The position numbers and the translations under genes were made by a program. Of a stretch of 64,000 nt of DNA, positions 53,412 to 64,000 are shown in pieces. The first letter of the stretch is position 1. Every line of letters begins with the position of its first letter. The notes under the pieces were generated by a model. The model did not search any database. It was not told where the DNA came from and worked only from the letters and a program-made list of their open reading frames with translations. The stretch is from Klebsiella ornithinolytica NBRC 105727 = ATCC 31898. Its GTDB lineage: Bacteria > Pseudomonadota > Gammaproteobacteria > Enterobacterales > Enterobacteriaceae. The stretch spans positions 124,001-188,000 of the forward strand of contig NZ_BCYR01000005.1 in assembly GCF_001598295.1 (NCBI RefSeq), given 5' to 3'.

Positions 53412-54158
53412 ATGAAAAAGCGTGTACTCGCCCTTTGCTTTGCCAGTCTCTTTTCGGTTAGCGCCTTTGCGCTGGTTCCCGCCGGGAATGATGCCACCAC
53501 TAAGCCCGATCTCTACTATCTGAAAAATGCCCAGGCCATTGACAGCCTGGCGCTGCTCCCGCCGCCGCCGGAAGTGGGCAGCATTGCGTTTTTAAACGAT
53601 CAGGCGATGTATGAGAAAGGCCGTCTGCTGCGCGCCACCGCCCGCGGCAAGCTGGCAGCAGAGGATGCCAACCTGAGCGCGGGTGGCGTGGCCAACGCCT
53701 TCTCCGCGGCATTCGGCTCCCCGATCACCGAAAAAGACGCCCCGGCGCTCCACAAGCTGCTCACCAATATGATTGAAGACGCGGGCGATCTGGCGACCCG
53801 GGGCGCGAAAGAGAAGTATATGCGTATTCGTCCGTTTGCCTTCTACGGCGTGTCCACCTGCAATACCACCGAACAGGATAAGCTGTCGAAAAACGGCTCC
53901 TACCCTTCCGGACACACCTCTATCGGCTGGGCTACCGCCCTGGTGCTGGCTGAAATCAACCCGCAGCGCCAGAATGAGATTCTCAAACGCGGCTATGAGC
54001 TCGGTGAAAGTCGGGTGATCTGCGGTTACCACTGGCAGAGCGATGTTGACGCCGCGCGGATTGTCGGCTCAGCGGTGGTTGCCACCCTGCATACCAATCC
54101 GGCCTTCCAGCAGCAGCTGCAAAAAGCCAAAGACGAGTTTGCGAAACAGCAGAAATAG
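53412..54158 (+). CDS. phoC: Class A non-specific acid phosphatase
   Basis: 248 residues, secreted to the periplasm: signal peptide about residues 1-18 (ending SAFA). The PAP2-like signature is complete: KEKYMRIRP (KX6RP), GSYPSGHTS and [12 protein letters not shown] (SRX5HX3D). It hydrolyses organic phosphomonoesters at acid pH. Such PhoC/PhoN genes are common in Klebsiella and Raoultella. Start at 53412 with AAGGATATCCTG upstream. Confidence 0.94.
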   Translation: MKKRVLALCFASLFSVSAFALVPAGNDATTKPDLYYLKNAQAIDSLALLPPPPEVGSIAFLNDQAMYEKGRLLRATARGKLAAEDANLSAGGVANAFSAAFGSPITEKDAPALHKLLTNMIEDAGDLATRGAKEKYMRIRPFAFYGVSTCNTTEQDKLSKNGSYPSGHTSIGWATALVLAEINPQRQNEILKRGYELGESRVICGYHWQSDVDAARIVGSAVVATLHTNPAFQQQLQKAKDEFAKQQK

Positions 54159-54213
54159 TCGACGCGACAGCCCGGCGGTTCACGCCTGCCGGGCTATGCT
54201 TACGCGATGTTGC

Positions 54214-54765
<552 letters not shown>

Positions 54766-54930
54766 CTATGTGACTCCTGTGATGTCATTTTTCATAAAAT
54801 TAACATGCGCAGGAATTTTGTTACAGCACGACCGGTGATTCCTGCTGACAACCGCCAGCCGTCTCTTTAGGATAACCAGACGCGGCAACTCATGCGGTTA
54901 GCCCATTTTTAACAATGTTAGGGAGAATAC

Positions 54931-56784
54931 ATGCGAACTCTTTGGCGGCTGCTCGCCGGATTTTTTAAATGGACATGGCGGGTACTCAACTTTATTCGCC
55001 AGCTCGCACTGAACCTGGTTTTCCTGTTGCTGGTTCTGGTTTGTGTCGGTATCTGGGCACAGTTCAGCAGCACCACCACGGAACATACCGCTCGCGGCGC
55101 GCTGCTGATGGATATAACCGGCGTGGTGGTCGATAAACCGTCCGCCAGCAGCAAACTCGGCGTGATCGGTCGTCAGCTCTTTGGGGCCAGTTCCGATCGT
55201 CTCCAGGAAAACTCGCTGTTTGATATCGTACAGACTATTCGCCAGGCGAAAGATGACCGCAATATCACCGGTATCGTGCTGGATCTGAAAAATTTTGCCG
55301 GCGGCGATCAGCCTTCGATGCAGTATATCGGTAAGGCGCTGCGCGAATTTCGCGATAGCGGCAAACCGGTGTATGCCGTGGGGAGCAGCTACAGCCAGGG
55401 GCAGTATTATCTGGCCAGCTTCGCCAATAAAATCTGGCTTTCGCCGCAGGGTGATGTCGATCTGCACGGTTTTGCCACCAACGGCCTGTATTACAAATCG
55501 CTGCTCGACAAGCTGAAAGTCTCCACCCACGTTTTCCGCGTCGGGACCTATAAATCGGCGGTCGAGCCGTTTATTCGCGACGATATGTCGCCTGCCGCCC
55601 GGGAAGCCGACAGCCGTTGGATTGGCGAGCTGTGGCAAAACTACCTCAATACCATCGCCGCTAACCGCCAAATCACGGCTCAGCAGCTGTTCCCTGGCGC
55701 TCAGGGGCTGATTGATGGTCTGCGTAAAGTGGATGGCGATACGGCGCAGTACGCGCTGAACAACAAGCTGGTTGATGAGCTGGGCACCGCCACCGACGTG
55801 GAGAAGGCGCTGACTAAACAGTTCGGCTGGAGCAAAGCGGATAATAACTATCGCGCCATCAGCTATTACGATTACAGCGTGAAAACACCGTCCGAGCAGG
55901 GCGCCACCATTGCGGTGATCTTCGCTAACGGCGCGATCATGGACGGCGAAGAGACGCCGGGTAACGTCGGGGGAGACACCACCGCCGCGCAGATTCGCGA
56001 TGCCCGCCTCGATCCGAAGGTGAAAGCGATTGTTCTGCGCGTCAACAGCCCGGGCGGCAGCGTCAGCGCCTCGGAAGTGATTCGTGAAGAGCTGGCGGCA
56101 GCAAAAGCCGCGGGTAAACCGGTGGTGGTTTCCATGGGCGGCATGGCCGCTTCCGGCGGCTACTGGATCTCCACGCCGGCCAATTATATCGTCGCCAACC
56201 CAAGCACCCTCACCGGTTCGATTGGCATCTTCGGCGTCATTAACACCGTCGAAAATACGCTGGATTCGATCGGCATCCATACCGATGGCGTGGCGACGTC
56301 GGCGCTAGCGGACGTATCAACCACCAAATCGCTGCCGCCTGAAGTTCAGCAGCTGATGCAGCTGAGCATCGAAAACGGCTACAAACGTTTTATCACGCTG
56401 GTGGCCAACGCGCGTAACAGTACGCCGGAGAAAATCGACCAGATTGCCCAGGGCCATGTCTGGACCGGTGAAGATGCGAAAGCCAACGGGCTGGTCGATA
56501 GCCTGGGCGACTTTGATGACGCGGTGGCAAAAGCCGCGGAGCTGGCGAAGCTGAAACAGTGGCACATCAACTACTATCAGGAAGAGCCGACGTTCTTCTC
56601 GATGGTGATCGATAACCTGACCGGTTCGGTCCGCGCGTCGCTGCCAGCGGCACTGCAGGCCTGGCTGCCGGCGCCGGTTGCCGCCGCGGCCAATGCCGTC
56701 AAGGCTGAGAGCGATAAGCTCGCCGCGTTCAACGATCCGCAGAACCGCTACGCATTCTGCTTAACCTGCGCCAATATCCGCTAA
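54931..56784 (+). CDS. sppA: Signal peptide peptidase SppA (protease IV)
   Basis: 617 residues, tandem SppA domains. One N-terminal membrane anchor (about residues 20-45). Catalytic lysine in [11 protein letters not shown] and serine in [10 protein letters not shown], from the two halves. It degrades cleaved signal peptides in the inner membrane. The start at 54931 follows AGGGAG. Confidence 0.96.
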   Translation: MRTLWRLLAGFFKWTWRVLNFIRQLALNLVFLLLVLVCVGIWAQFSSTTTEHTARGALLMDITGVVVDKPSASSKLGVIGRQLFGASSDRLQENSLFDIVQTIRQAKDDRNITGIVLDLKNFAGGDQPSMQYIGKALREFRDSGKPVYAVGSSYSQGQYYLASFANKIWLSPQGDVDLHGFATNGLYYKSLLDKLKVSTHVFRVGTYKSAVEPFIRDDMSPAAREADSRWIGELWQNYLNTIAANRQITAQQLFPGAQGLIDGLRKVDGDTAQYALNNKLVDELGTATDVEKALTKQFGWSKADNNYRAISYYDYSVKTPSEQGATIAVIFANGAIMDGEETPGNVGGDTTAAQIRDARLDPKVKAIVLRVNSPGGSVSASEVIREELAAAKAAGKPVVVSMGGMAASGGYWISTPANYIVANPSTLTGSIGIFGVINTVENTLDSIGIHTDGVATSALADVSTTKSLPPEVQQLMQLSIENGYKRFITLVANARNSTPEKIDQIAQGHVWTGEDAKANGLVDSLGDFDDAVAKAAELAKLKQWHINYYQEEPTFFSMVIDNLTGSVRASLPAALQAWLPAPVAAAANAVKAESDKLAAFNDPQNRYAFCLTCANIR

Positions 56785-56801
56785 TTCCTTCATGCAGCCC
56801 A

Positions 56802-56834
56802 GTTCCCCCGACAACTCAATGTTGTCGGGGGAAC
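56802..56834. terminator. Hairpin after sppA
   Basis: GTTCCCCCGACAAC (56802-56815), loop TCAAT, GTTGTCGGGGGAAC (56821-56834): a perfect 14-bp stem, with no T-run after it. It lies between sppA and the tandem repeats. Confidence 0.55.
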
Positions 56835-56841
56835 ACTACGC

Positions 56842-57122
56842 GGCCAACGCACCTGCAACCTGATGTATGACGGGTATCCCCTGAATAATTCGAGTGCCAG
56901 GCAGGCGGCAAGCGGGCGCATCCCCGGGAGCATAGTCCGCTATGTGACCGGGGTAAACACGCGTGGCCAACGCACCTGCAACGTGAAGTATGACGGGTAT
57001 CCCCTAAATAATTCGAGTTCCAGGCAGGCGGCAAGCGGGTGCATCCCCGGGAGCATAGTCCGCTATGTGACCGGGGTAAACACGCGCGGCCAACGCACCT
57101 GCAACGTGAAGTATGACGGGGA
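56842..57122. repeat. Tandem 123-bp enterobacterial intergenic repeat, 2.3 copies
   Basis: GGCCAACGCACCTGCAAC begins copies at 56842, 56965 and 57088, exactly 123 bp apart; the third copy stops after about 35 bp. Copies 1 and 2 differ at few positions. Each contains GCATCCCCGGGAGCATAG and TATGTGACCGGGGTAAAC parts forming an internal palindrome. Related single copies are widespread between genes in Enterobacteriaceae. Because 123 is a multiple of three, both strands stay open, but no protein is implied. The array ends about 65 bp before ansA. Confidence 0.88.
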
Positions 57123-57187
57123 TTGCGCTGTATTTTTTTAGCGGTCACCTTATACTGCGCCTGTCTACGTACAACCTAAGCGATGAT

Positions 57188-58204
57188 ATGCAAAAGAAAT
57201 CGATTTACGTTGCCTACACCGGTGGGACCATCGGTATGCAGCGCTCAGAACACGGTTATATCCCCGTTTCCGGCCACCTGCAGCGTCAGCTGGCGCTGAT
57301 GCCTGAGTTCCACCGTCCGGAGATGCCGGACTTTACGATTCATGAATATGAACCGCTGATGGACTCTTCCGATATGACGCCGGAGGACTGGCAGCACATC
57401 GCCGACGACATCCGCGCGCATTACGACGAGTACGACGGCTTTGTTATCCTCCACGGCACGGACACCATGGCCTTTACCGCCTCAGCGCTGTCGTTCATGC
57501 TGGAGCATCTGGGCAAACCGGTTATTGTGACAGGGTCACAAATCCCGTTGGCCGAACTGCGTTCCGACGGGCAGATCAATTTGCTGAATGCCTTGTACGT
57601 TGCCGCTAATTACCCGATTAATGAAGTGGCGCTGTTCTTCAATAATCGTCTCTATCGCGGCAACCGCACGACCAAAGCCCATGCCGATGGTTTCGATGCC
57701 TTCGCCTCCCCCAATCTGGCGCCTTTACTGGAAGCCGGGATCCACATTCGTCGCCTCGGTACACCGCCAGCCCCACAGGGTATCGGCGAGCTGGTTGTGC
57801 ATCCCATCACGCCACAACCCATTGGCGTCGTTACGATCTATCCGGGCATTTCTGCCGATGTGGTACGTAATTTCCTGCGTCAGCCGGTGAAAGCGTTGAT
57901 TCTGCGCTCCTATGGCGTCGGCAACGCCCCGCAAAATGGCGAGTTCATTCAGGTTCTGGCGGAAGCCAGCCAGCGCGGGATCGTGGTCATCAACCTGACC
58001 CAGTGCATGTCCGGCAAGGTCAATATGGGCGGGTATGCCACCGGTAACGCCCTCGCCCAGGCGGGCGTCATCAGCGGTTTTGATATGACCGTTGAGGCCA
58101 CGTTGACCAAGCTACACTACCTGCTGAGTCAGAACCTGAGCGTCGATGAGATCCGCAACCTGATGCAGGAAAACCTGCGTGGCGAACTGACCCCCGATGA
58201 GTAA
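57188..58204 (+). CDS. ansA: Cytoplasmic L-asparaginase I
   Basis: 338 residues as in E. coli AnsA. Catalytic threonines in AYTGGTIGM and LHGTDTMAF. It converts asparagine to aspartate and ammonia. Start at 57188 (MQKKSIYVAY). pncA follows 10 bp downstream, so the two are probably co-transcribed. Confidence 0.96.
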   Translation: MQKKSIYVAYTGGTIGMQRSEHGYIPVSGHLQRQLALMPEFHRPEMPDFTIHEYEPLMDSSDMTPEDWQHIADDIRAHYDEYDGFVILHGTDTMAFTASALSFMLEHLGKPVIVTGSQIPLAELRSDGQINLLNALYVAANYPINEVALFFNNRLYRGNRTTKAHADGFDAFASPNLAPLLEAGIHIRRLGTPPAPQGIGELVVHPITPQPIGVVTIYPGISADVVRNFLRQPVKALILRSYGVGNAPQNGEFIQVLAEASQRGIVVINLTQCMSGKVNMGGYATGNALAQAGVISGFDMTVEATLTKLHYLLSQNLSVDEIRNLMQENLRGELTPDE

Positions 58205-58213
58205 GGAGAACCG

Positions 58214-58855
58214 ATGACGAATCGCGCACTACTGCTGGTCGATTTACAAAATGATTTTTGCGCGGGCGGCGCGCTGGCCGTACCGGAAGGTGATAGCACA
58301 ATCGATATCGCCAACCGATTGATCGACCATTGTCTTGCCCGCGGAGAAACCGTCGTCGCCAGCCAGGACTGGCACCCGGCAAACCATGGCAGCTTCGCCA
58401 GCCAGCACCAGGTCGAACCTTATACCCAGGGACAGCTCGATGGCCTGGTGCAAACGTTCTGGCCCGATCACTGCGTGCAGAACGGCGAAGGTGCGGCGCT
58501 GCATCCGCTGTTGCAGCAGCAGGCGATTGCCGCGGTGTTTCATAAAGGGGAAAATCCGGCCATCGATAGCTACAGCGCCTTTTTTGACAATGGACATCGG
58601 CAAAAAACCCGGCTTGACGAGTGGCTGCGCCAACGCGAGATCACCGATCTGATCATTCTTGGGCTGGCAACCGATTACTGCGTCAAATTCACCGTGCTGG
58701 ATGCGCTGAACCTCGGCTATACCGTCAACGTGATTACCGACGGCTGCCGCGGAGTCAACCTCCAGCCGCAGGATAGCGCGCACGCCTTTATGGAGATGGC
58801 CGCCGCGGGTGCTACGCTGTACACCCTCGACGACTGGCTGGAAACTCAGGCCTAA
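58214..58855 (+). CDS. pncA: Nicotinamidase
   Basis: 213 residues, isochorismatase-like fold. Catalytic triad: Asp in LLLVDLQNDF, Lys in HKGENPAIDSYSAFF, Cys in GLATDYCVKFT. It deamidates nicotinamide to nicotinate for NAD salvage. AAGGAG precedes the ATG. Confidence 0.96.
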   Translation: MTNRALLLVDLQNDFCAGGALAVPEGDSTIDIANRLIDHCLARGETVVASQDWHPANHGSFASQHQVEPYTQGQLDGLVQTFWPDHCVQNGEGAALHPLLQQQAIAAVFHKGENPAIDSYSAFFDNGHRQKTRLDEWLRQREITDLIILGLATDYCVKFTVLDALNLGYTVNVITDGCRGVNLQPQDSAHAFMEMAAAGATLYTLDDWLETQA

Positions 58856-59049
58856 GCCTTGTCCCCGAACTTGTGCCCGAAGCCGCCGCCTCGGGCCATT
58901 TTCCCGCGTTTCTCTTTGACTATAAATTGAGCTGACTCGCAGATTCAACGCCCTATCGCTGGTAGTGTTAACGCGTTGTTTTTTCGCCACGCCATTTACG
59001 TGGCGTGTTTGTTTTTCAATGTCACTTTTTAAGTCAAAGAGGATCTGAT

Positions 59050-60303
59050 ATGAAGCTTTTGCCTTTACTGGCAGCATTCCCCCTGCTCTGCGCTTCCGTG
59101 GTCTCCGCCAGCGCCCTGATGTCCGTCGGCTACTTTAACGGCGGCGGTGACGTCACTGCCGGTCCCGGCGGCGATATCGATAAGCTGGACGTTCGGCAGA
59201 TAACCCATCTCAACTACTCGTTTGGTCTGGTCTATAACGACGAAAAAGACGAAACCAATGACGCTTTAAAAGATGCCAGCAAGCTGCATCAGATTTGGCT
59301 GTCGCCGAAAGTACAGGCTGACCTGCAGAAAATCCCGACATTGCGCCAGCAGAACCCGAACCTGAAAGTCCTGCTTTCCGTCGGCGGCTGGGGAGCTCGC
59401 GGATTCTCCGGCGCAGCGGCGACGAAGGAAACCCGGGCGGTGTTTATTCAGTCCGCGCAGGAGATTGTTGAAAAGTATGGTCTGGATGGCATCGATCTCG
59501 ACTGGGAGTATCCGGTCAATGGCGCCTGGGGACTGGTCGCCAGCCAACCGGCCGATCGCGATAACTTCACGGCCTTACTGAAAGAGCTGCGCGCGGCTTT
59601 TGGTAGCAGGAAACTGGTGACCATCGCCGTGGGCGCTAACGCCGAGAGCCCGAAAAGCTGGGTGGATATTAAAGCGATTGCGCCGTCGCTCGACTATATC
59701 AACCTGATGACCTACGACATGGCCTACGGAACCCAGTACTTCAACGCCAACCTGTATGATTCAACCCGCTGGCCGACGGTCGCGGCTGCGGATAAGTACA
59801 GCGCCGATTTTGTGGTCAATAACTATCTCGCCGCCGGTTTAAAACCGAGCCAGATGAACCTGGGGATTGGCTTCTATGGCCGGGTGCCAAAACGCGCCCT
59901 TGAGCCGGGTATCGACTGGACGAAGCCGGATGCGCAAAAAAATCCCGTCACTCAGCCGTGGTTCGGACCACAGCAAATCGCCCTGTTTTCATCGCTGGGT
60001 TTTGATCTGACGAAAGACACGTACGTGAAATATAACGACATCGTCGACAAAATGCTTAACGACCCGCAAAAACGCTTTACCGAACATTGGGATGATGAGG
60101 CGAAGGTACCGTGGCTGTCGATCCAGTCGGCGGACGGCAAAGCGCTGTTCGCGTTGTCGTACGAGAATCCGCGTTCGGTGGCGATAAAGGCTGATTACAT
60201 TAAGCAAAAAGGTCTGGCGGGGGCTATGTTCTGGGAGTATGGCGCCGATGACCACAATCAGCTGGCGAAGCAGCTCGCGACATCGCTTGGGATTAAACAT
60301 TAA
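59050..60303 (+). CDS. GH18 chitinase
   Basis: 417 residues, with a signal peptide at about 1-22 (ending SASA). The GH18 catalytic signature DGIDLDWEYP (Glu as acid) is intact, as are SVGGWGARGFSG and MTYDMAYG. It should cleave chitin or chitooligosaccharides outside the cytoplasm and supply substrate to the chb system encoded in the same window. No chitin-binding module is visible. It occupies the ydjE-ydjL position of E. coli. AGAGGATCTG precedes the ATG. Confidence 0.93.
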   Translation: MKLLPLLAAFPLLCASVVSASALMSVGYFNGGGDVTAGPGGDIDKLDVRQITHLNYSFGLVYNDEKDETNDALKDASKLHQIWLSPKVQADLQKIPTLRQQNPNLKVLLSVGGWGARGFSGAAATKETRAVFIQSAQEIVEKYGLDGIDLDWEYPVNGAWGLVASQPADRDNFTALLKELRAAFGSRKLVTIAVGANAESPKSWVDIKAIAPSLDYINLMTYDMAYGTQYFNANLYDSTRWPTVAAADKYSADFVVNNYLAAGLKPSQMNLGIGFYGRVPKRALEPGIDWTKPDAQKNPVTQPWFGPQQIALFSSLGFDLTKDTYVKYNDIVDKMLNDPQKRFTEHWDDEAKVPWLSIQSADGKALFALSYENPRSVAIKADYIKQKGLAGAMFWEYGADDHNQLAKQLATSLGIKH

Positions 60304-60379
60304 TCGGCGATCGGCCGTCGGGTGAGATAAGCGGCGCCCACCCGAAGGCTACAACTTTGCCCGGTAGCGGCGTTGCCTT

Positions 60380-60500
60380 ACCGGGCCTGTTAAATCCAGC
60401 CGCAGGTCCTTGCAAGGATTACCGGGCCTGCTTAATCCAACTACAGGCCCTGCAAGGATTACCGGGCCTGCTTAATCCAACTACAGGCCCTGCAAGGGTT
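60380..60500. repeat. Three tandem 40-bp repeats
   Basis: Units start at 60380 (41 bp, diverged), 60421 and 60461 (identical over nearly all of 40 bp), each ACCGGGCCTG...CAGGCCCTGCAAGG. Each unit can fold (GGGCCTG/CAGGCCC). They lie between the chitinase and yeaC 3' ends and look like REP-type intergenic DNA. Confidence 0.8.
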
Positions 60501-60527
60501 AACCCCTGCGGGCATCAGTCCGTCCCG

Positions 60528-60806
60528 TCACTGCATCTTCAGCGTGGCAATCGGCTTGGGCGCGATACCAAAATCTTCTTTCAGCTGCTGCTTGCTCTTC
60601 ATCACCATCTGGCCGTTGGTGTCGATGGTCATGTGCTGCGCGTCGCTGTTATGCCGCGCCTGGTAGAGCATCACCAGCTGCAGGCTGTTCTCTTTCTGCT
60701 CGGGCGTTAAGGCCACACCATCCGGCCATTTTCCCAGCTCCACCGCCGTCGCCAGGCGCTGATACACTTCCGGCGTCATACTGTCTATTATTTGCTCGAT
60801 TTCCAT
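60528..60806 (-). CDS. yeaC: DUF1315 family protein YeaC
   Basis: 92 residues, similar to E. coli YeaC along its length, including AVELGKWPDGVALTPEQKEN and TIDTNGQMVMKSKQQLKEDF. Small soluble protein of unknown function, just downstream of msrB and probably co-transcribed, as in E. coli. Confidence 0.93.
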   Translation of the reverse strand: MEIEQIIDSMTPEVYQRLATAVELGKWPDGVALTPEQKENSLQLVMLYQARHNSDAQHMTIDTNGQMVMKSKQQLKEDFGIAPKPIATLKMQ

Positions 60807-60850
60807 GGTCCGCTCAACTCCGCACTGGAATAATTTGCTGAATCGTTTCT

Positions 60851-61264
60851 TTAACCTTTAATCTGCTCGCCATTATCGTCGTCATTGAAGCTTAATGAGG
60901 CCGAATTGACGCAAAAACGCTCCCCCGTCGGCTGCGGTCCATCGGGAAATACATGTCCCAGATGCGCATCGCAGTTTCCGCAGCGAATTTCAGTGCGCTG
61001 CATACCGTGAGAGTAATCGTTCAGATAGCGAATCGCCTCCTCGCTCACCGGCTCGTAAAAGCTCGGCCAGCCGCAGCCTGAATCATACTTCGTTTGCGAG
61101 TGAAACAGCGGCGCGTCGCACACCAGGCAGTGGTAGACGCCGTCCCGTTTGTTGTGGAGCAGTCGTCCGGTGAACGGCGGCTCAGTACCGTGATTCTGCG
61201 TCACGTAAAACTGCATCTCGCTCAAATTTTTTTTGAGCTCGTCTGAGGAGGGTTTATTCGCCAT
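60851..61264 (-). CDS. msrB: Peptide methionine (R)-S-oxide reductase MsrB
   Basis: 137 residues as in E. coli. Two CxxC pairs bind zinc (CLVCDAP, CGNCDAH) and the catalytic cysteine lies in RFCVNSASL. Reduces methionine-R-sulfoxide in proteins. The start at 61264 ([10 protein letters not shown]) matches E. coli. Divergent from gapA. Confidence 0.96.
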   Translation of the reverse strand: MANKPSSDELKKNLSEMQFYVTQNHGTEPPFTGRLLHNKRDGVYHCLVCDAPLFHSQTKYDSGCGWPSFYEPVSEEAIRYLNDYSHGMQRTEIRCGNCDAHLGHVFPDGPQPTGERFCVNSASLSFNDDDNGEQIKG

Positions 61265-61381
61265 GTGCTTGCTTCTCACTGTGAAAGGACAACTTTACGC
61301 CTCGATTCTAACAAAACATTAACAATGAAGCGTGGACTTTTGTTCTAAACTTATTCGATGCCAAAAGGCAGCCCAGATAAT

Positions 61382-61397
61382 TGTGACTAACATCACA
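61382..61397. promoter_or_regulatory. CRP site between msrB and gapA
   Basis: TGTGA-CTAACA-TCACA is a perfect match to the CRP half-sites with N6 spacing. It sits about 170 bp upstream of the proximal gapA promoter; gapA is CRP-influenced in E. coli. Confidence 0.75.
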
Positions 61398-61532
61398 TTT
61401 TTATCTTTAACGCCCTTTAAAATTCCGGGCGCGGCCCCAATATGGAATTGGGCTCAAAGGGAGAGTGAGGCAAAACATTCGAGCAAAGGTATGCTCAGGA
61501 TTGATTTGTCGCAATGATTGACACGATTCCGC

Positions 61533-61560
61533 TTGACGCTGCGTAAGGTTTTTGTAATTT
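61533..61560 (+). promoter_or_regulatory. gapA: gapA proximal promoter
   Basis: TTGACG (61533-61538), 16-bp spacer, TAATTT (61555-61560); transcription would start near 61567. It resembles the main vegetative gapA promoter of E. coli. The rest of 61265-61532 holds no gene and probably carries additional gapA and msrB promoters. Confidence 0.75.
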
Positions 61561-61591
61561 TACAGGCAACCTTTTATTCACTAACAAATAG

Positions 61592-62599
<1,008 letters not shown>

Positions 62600-62624
62600 G
62601 TTGAGATGAGACATTGATCCAAAA

Positions 62625-62648
62625 AGGCGACCTCGGTCGCCTTTTTTT
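62625..62648 (+). terminator. gapA terminator
   Basis: AGGCGACC (62625-62632), loop TC, GGTCGCCT (62635-62642), then seven Ts. Confidence 0.93.
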
Positions 62649-62686
62649 ATGGCTTCATGTTTACGGCTAACCTTTAGGATTGCACC

Positions 62687-63574
62687 ATGATTAACAAAAT
62701 TTTTGCTCTCCCGGTAGTTGAACAACTTACCCCTGTCCTTTCCCGCCGCCAGCTTGATGAGCTGGAGCTGATCGTTGTTGACCATCCGCAGGTTAAAGCC
62801 TCCGTGGCTTTCCAGGGCGCGCACCTGCTCTCCTGGAAACCGGCTGGCGAAGAAGAAGTGCTGTGGCTCAGCAACAATACGCCGTTCAAAAACGGCGTCG
62901 CCCTGCGCGGCGGCGTGCCGGTTTGCTGGCCGTGGTTCGGTCCGGCGGCGCAGCAGGGTTTACCGTCCCATGGCTTCGCCCGTAACCTGCCGTGGGCGCT
63001 GAAAGGCCACGATGAAGATGAAAGCGGCGTGATGCTGACCTTTGAACTCAAAAGTAGCGATGCAACCCGCAAATACTGGCCGCACGAATTTACGCTCTAT
63101 GCGCGTTTCAAACTGGGTAAAACCTGCGAGATCGAGCTGGAAGCGCACGGTGAATTTGAAACCACCTCCGCACTGCATACCTACTTCAACGTCGGCGACA
63201 TTGCGGCAGTGAAAGTCAGCGGTCTGGGTGACCGTTATATTGATAAAGTGAAGAATGCCGAAGAAGGCGTATTAAGCAACGGTACCGAGACCTTCCCTGA
63301 CCGTACCGACCGCGTCTATCTGAATGCCGAAGCCTGTAGCGTGATTCACGACGCTGCGCTGAACCGCAACATCGATGTTGTCCACCATCACCACAGCAAC
63401 GTCGTGGGCTGGAACCCAGGCCCGGCGCTCTCCGTCAGCATGGGCGATATGCCGGATGACGGGTACAAAACCTTTGTTTGCGTCGAAACCTGCTGCGTCA
63501 CCGAAACGCAGAAAACCAGCGAAGAGAAACCGTCTCGCCTGGCGCAAACTATCCGCGTCGTGAAACGAGGCTAG
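62687..63574 (+). CDS. yeaD: D-hexose-6-phosphate mutarotase YeaD
   Basis: 295 residues, aldose-1-epimerase fold. Active-site regions include SHGFARNLPW (His) and FVCVETCCV (Glu). Interconverts anomers of hexose-6-phosphates. Lies 87 bp after gapA, behind the gapA terminator. Confidence 0.95.
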   Translation: MINKIFALPVVEQLTPVLSRRQLDELELIVVDHPQVKASVAFQGAHLLSWKPAGEEEVLWLSNNTPFKNGVALRGGVPVCWPWFGPAAQQGLPSHGFARNLPWALKGHDEDESGVMLTFELKSSDATRKYWPHEFTLYARFKLGKTCEIELEAHGEFETTSALHTYFNVGDIAAVKVSGLGDRYIDKVKNAEEGVLSNGTETFPDRTDRVYLNAEACSVIHDAALNRNIDVVHHHHSNVVGWNPGPALSVSMGDMPDDGYKTFVCVETCCVTETQKTSEEKPSRLAQTIRVVKRG

Positions 63575-63613
63575 TCCCTTCCACTCCCGATAGCCGGGAG
63601 ATGAGGGATTAAA

Positions 63614-63640
63614 AACAGGGCGATAACGCCCTGTTTTGTT
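63614..63640. terminator. Terminator between yeaD and the anion permease
   Basis: AACAGGGCG (63614-63622), loop ATAA, CGCCCTGTT (63627-63635) with A-run before and TTGTTT after; usable by both converging genes. Confidence 0.88.
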
Positions 63641-63665
63641 TACTGACACTCGTGACGTTTTTCCG

Positions 63666-64000
63666 TTACCAGAATCCCACCAGTTTCATCCACGCGCCTC
63701 CCAACACTAACCAGATAGCAATCGAGGCCAGCGATACCACAAAACTGACTCCCCACCACTGCCCGGTCGTGTTATATCCCGAGCCAAACAGCGCTGGCCC
63801 CGGGCCCCCGGAGTATTGCGTAAGCCCCATCGACAAGTTTGAGGTATACCCCAGCACCAGCGCGGCAAACAGCGGCGGTACGCCGACGGAAACGGCCACG
63901 GCAAGAAATGCCAGATACATCGCGGAAATATGCGCCATCGCCGACGCGAAAAAATAGCGGGTGTAGAAATAAACCACGACAAGCAGTAAAAAAACCGTTA
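63666..64000 (-). CDS. DASS-family anion (dicarboxylate) permease, 3' part
   Basis: The last 111 or so residues of a membrane transporter whose 5' end lies beyond the window. It has hydrophobic segments and the C-terminal signature TQYSGGPGPALFGSGY seen in DASS (SLC13-type) carriers such as tartrate/succinate or citrate antiporters. E. coli has yeaE at this position. Substrate cannot be told from this fragment. Confidence 0.8.
   Translation of the reverse strand, partial: TVFLLLVVVYFYTRYFFASAMAHISAMYLAFLAVAVSVGVPPLFAALVLGYTSNLSMGLTQYSGGPGPALFGSGYNTTGQWWGVSFVVSLASIAIWLVLGGAWMKLVGFW

Noticed and set aside
54898..56280. 460-codon minus-strand ORF opposite sppA
   Set aside because: Shadow of sppA; no start site or family resemblance.
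56842..57122. CRISPR-like array
   Set aside because: Units are directly adjacent 123-bp copies without unique spacers, and no cas gene is present.
56863..57141. 92-codon ORF across the tandem repeats
   Set aside because: Stays open only because the 123-bp repeat is a multiple of three; the element is a known type of intergenic repeat and the opposite strand is equally open.

Overview
The window reads as a chromosomal segment of a Klebsiella/Raoultella-type enterobacterium. Almost every gene has a recognisable Enterobacteriaceae orthologue, GC is high (roughly 55-58%), and the accessory genes (class A acid phosphatase, GH18 chitinase, orphan kduD, IroN-like receptor) fit that group. I do not assign a species.

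Layout. 1-7.6 kb: 3' end of trpA, then an accessory block: a MarR regulator with an oxidoreductase, a RyhB-family small RNA with its own Fur-controlled promoter, a LysR regulator with a short-chain dehydrogenase, the nickel/cobalt pair rcnR-rcnA with two operators, two AT-rich unknown ORFs, and ompW. 7.8-13.5 kb: a YkgJ-type protein, yciC, yciB, a fluoride riboswitch in front of an internally deleted ClC gene, a Fur-boxed IroN/FepA-like receptor, and yciA. 13.6-20.8 kb: yniB, hxpB (yniC), kduD, ydjM, tcyP, cedA, katE. 20.9-26.2 kb: the chitobiose operon chbBCARFG. 26.5-29.4 kb: osmE, nadE, cho, spy. 29.8-35.8 kb: the arginine succinyltransferase operon astCADBE behind a sigma-54 promoter. 36.3-45.1 kb: xthA, a frameshifted ydjX, ydjZ, ynjA, the ynjBCD ABC transporter, ynjE, ynjF, nudG. 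45.3-50.7 kb: gdhA, a 1-kb gene-free element with inverted ends, topB, selD. 51.1-54.8 kb: an inserted GntR/TIM-barrel pair, a MITE-like repeat, acid phosphatase, ydjA. 54.9-64 kb: sppA, 123-bp tandem repeats, ansA, pncA, chitinase, 40-bp tandem repeats, yeaC, msrB, gapA, yeaD and the 3' end of an anion permease.

The backbone from yniB to yeaD follows E. coli order with small losses (ves, ydjY, ynjH, ynjI, ydjE-L) and insertions. The trpA-yciA part belongs elsewhere in E. coli, so the yciA/yniB boundary is a rearrangement junction relative to E. coli. Functional themes are amino-acid nitrogen metabolism (ast, gdhA, ansA), chitin and chitobiose use (chitinase, chb), NAD metabolism (nadE, pncA), metal and halide stress (rcnRA, fluoride riboswitch, RyhB-like RNA, siderophore receptor) and SOS genes (ydjM, cho).

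The most interesting items are the RyhB-family RNA near trpA, the intact fluoride riboswitch controlling a ClC gene that lacks its core, the -1 slippery overlap of two unknown AT-rich ORFs, the gene-free inverted-repeat element between gdhA and topB, and the frameshifted ydjX. No CRISPR array, rRNA, tRNA, prophage or intact insertion sequence was seen.
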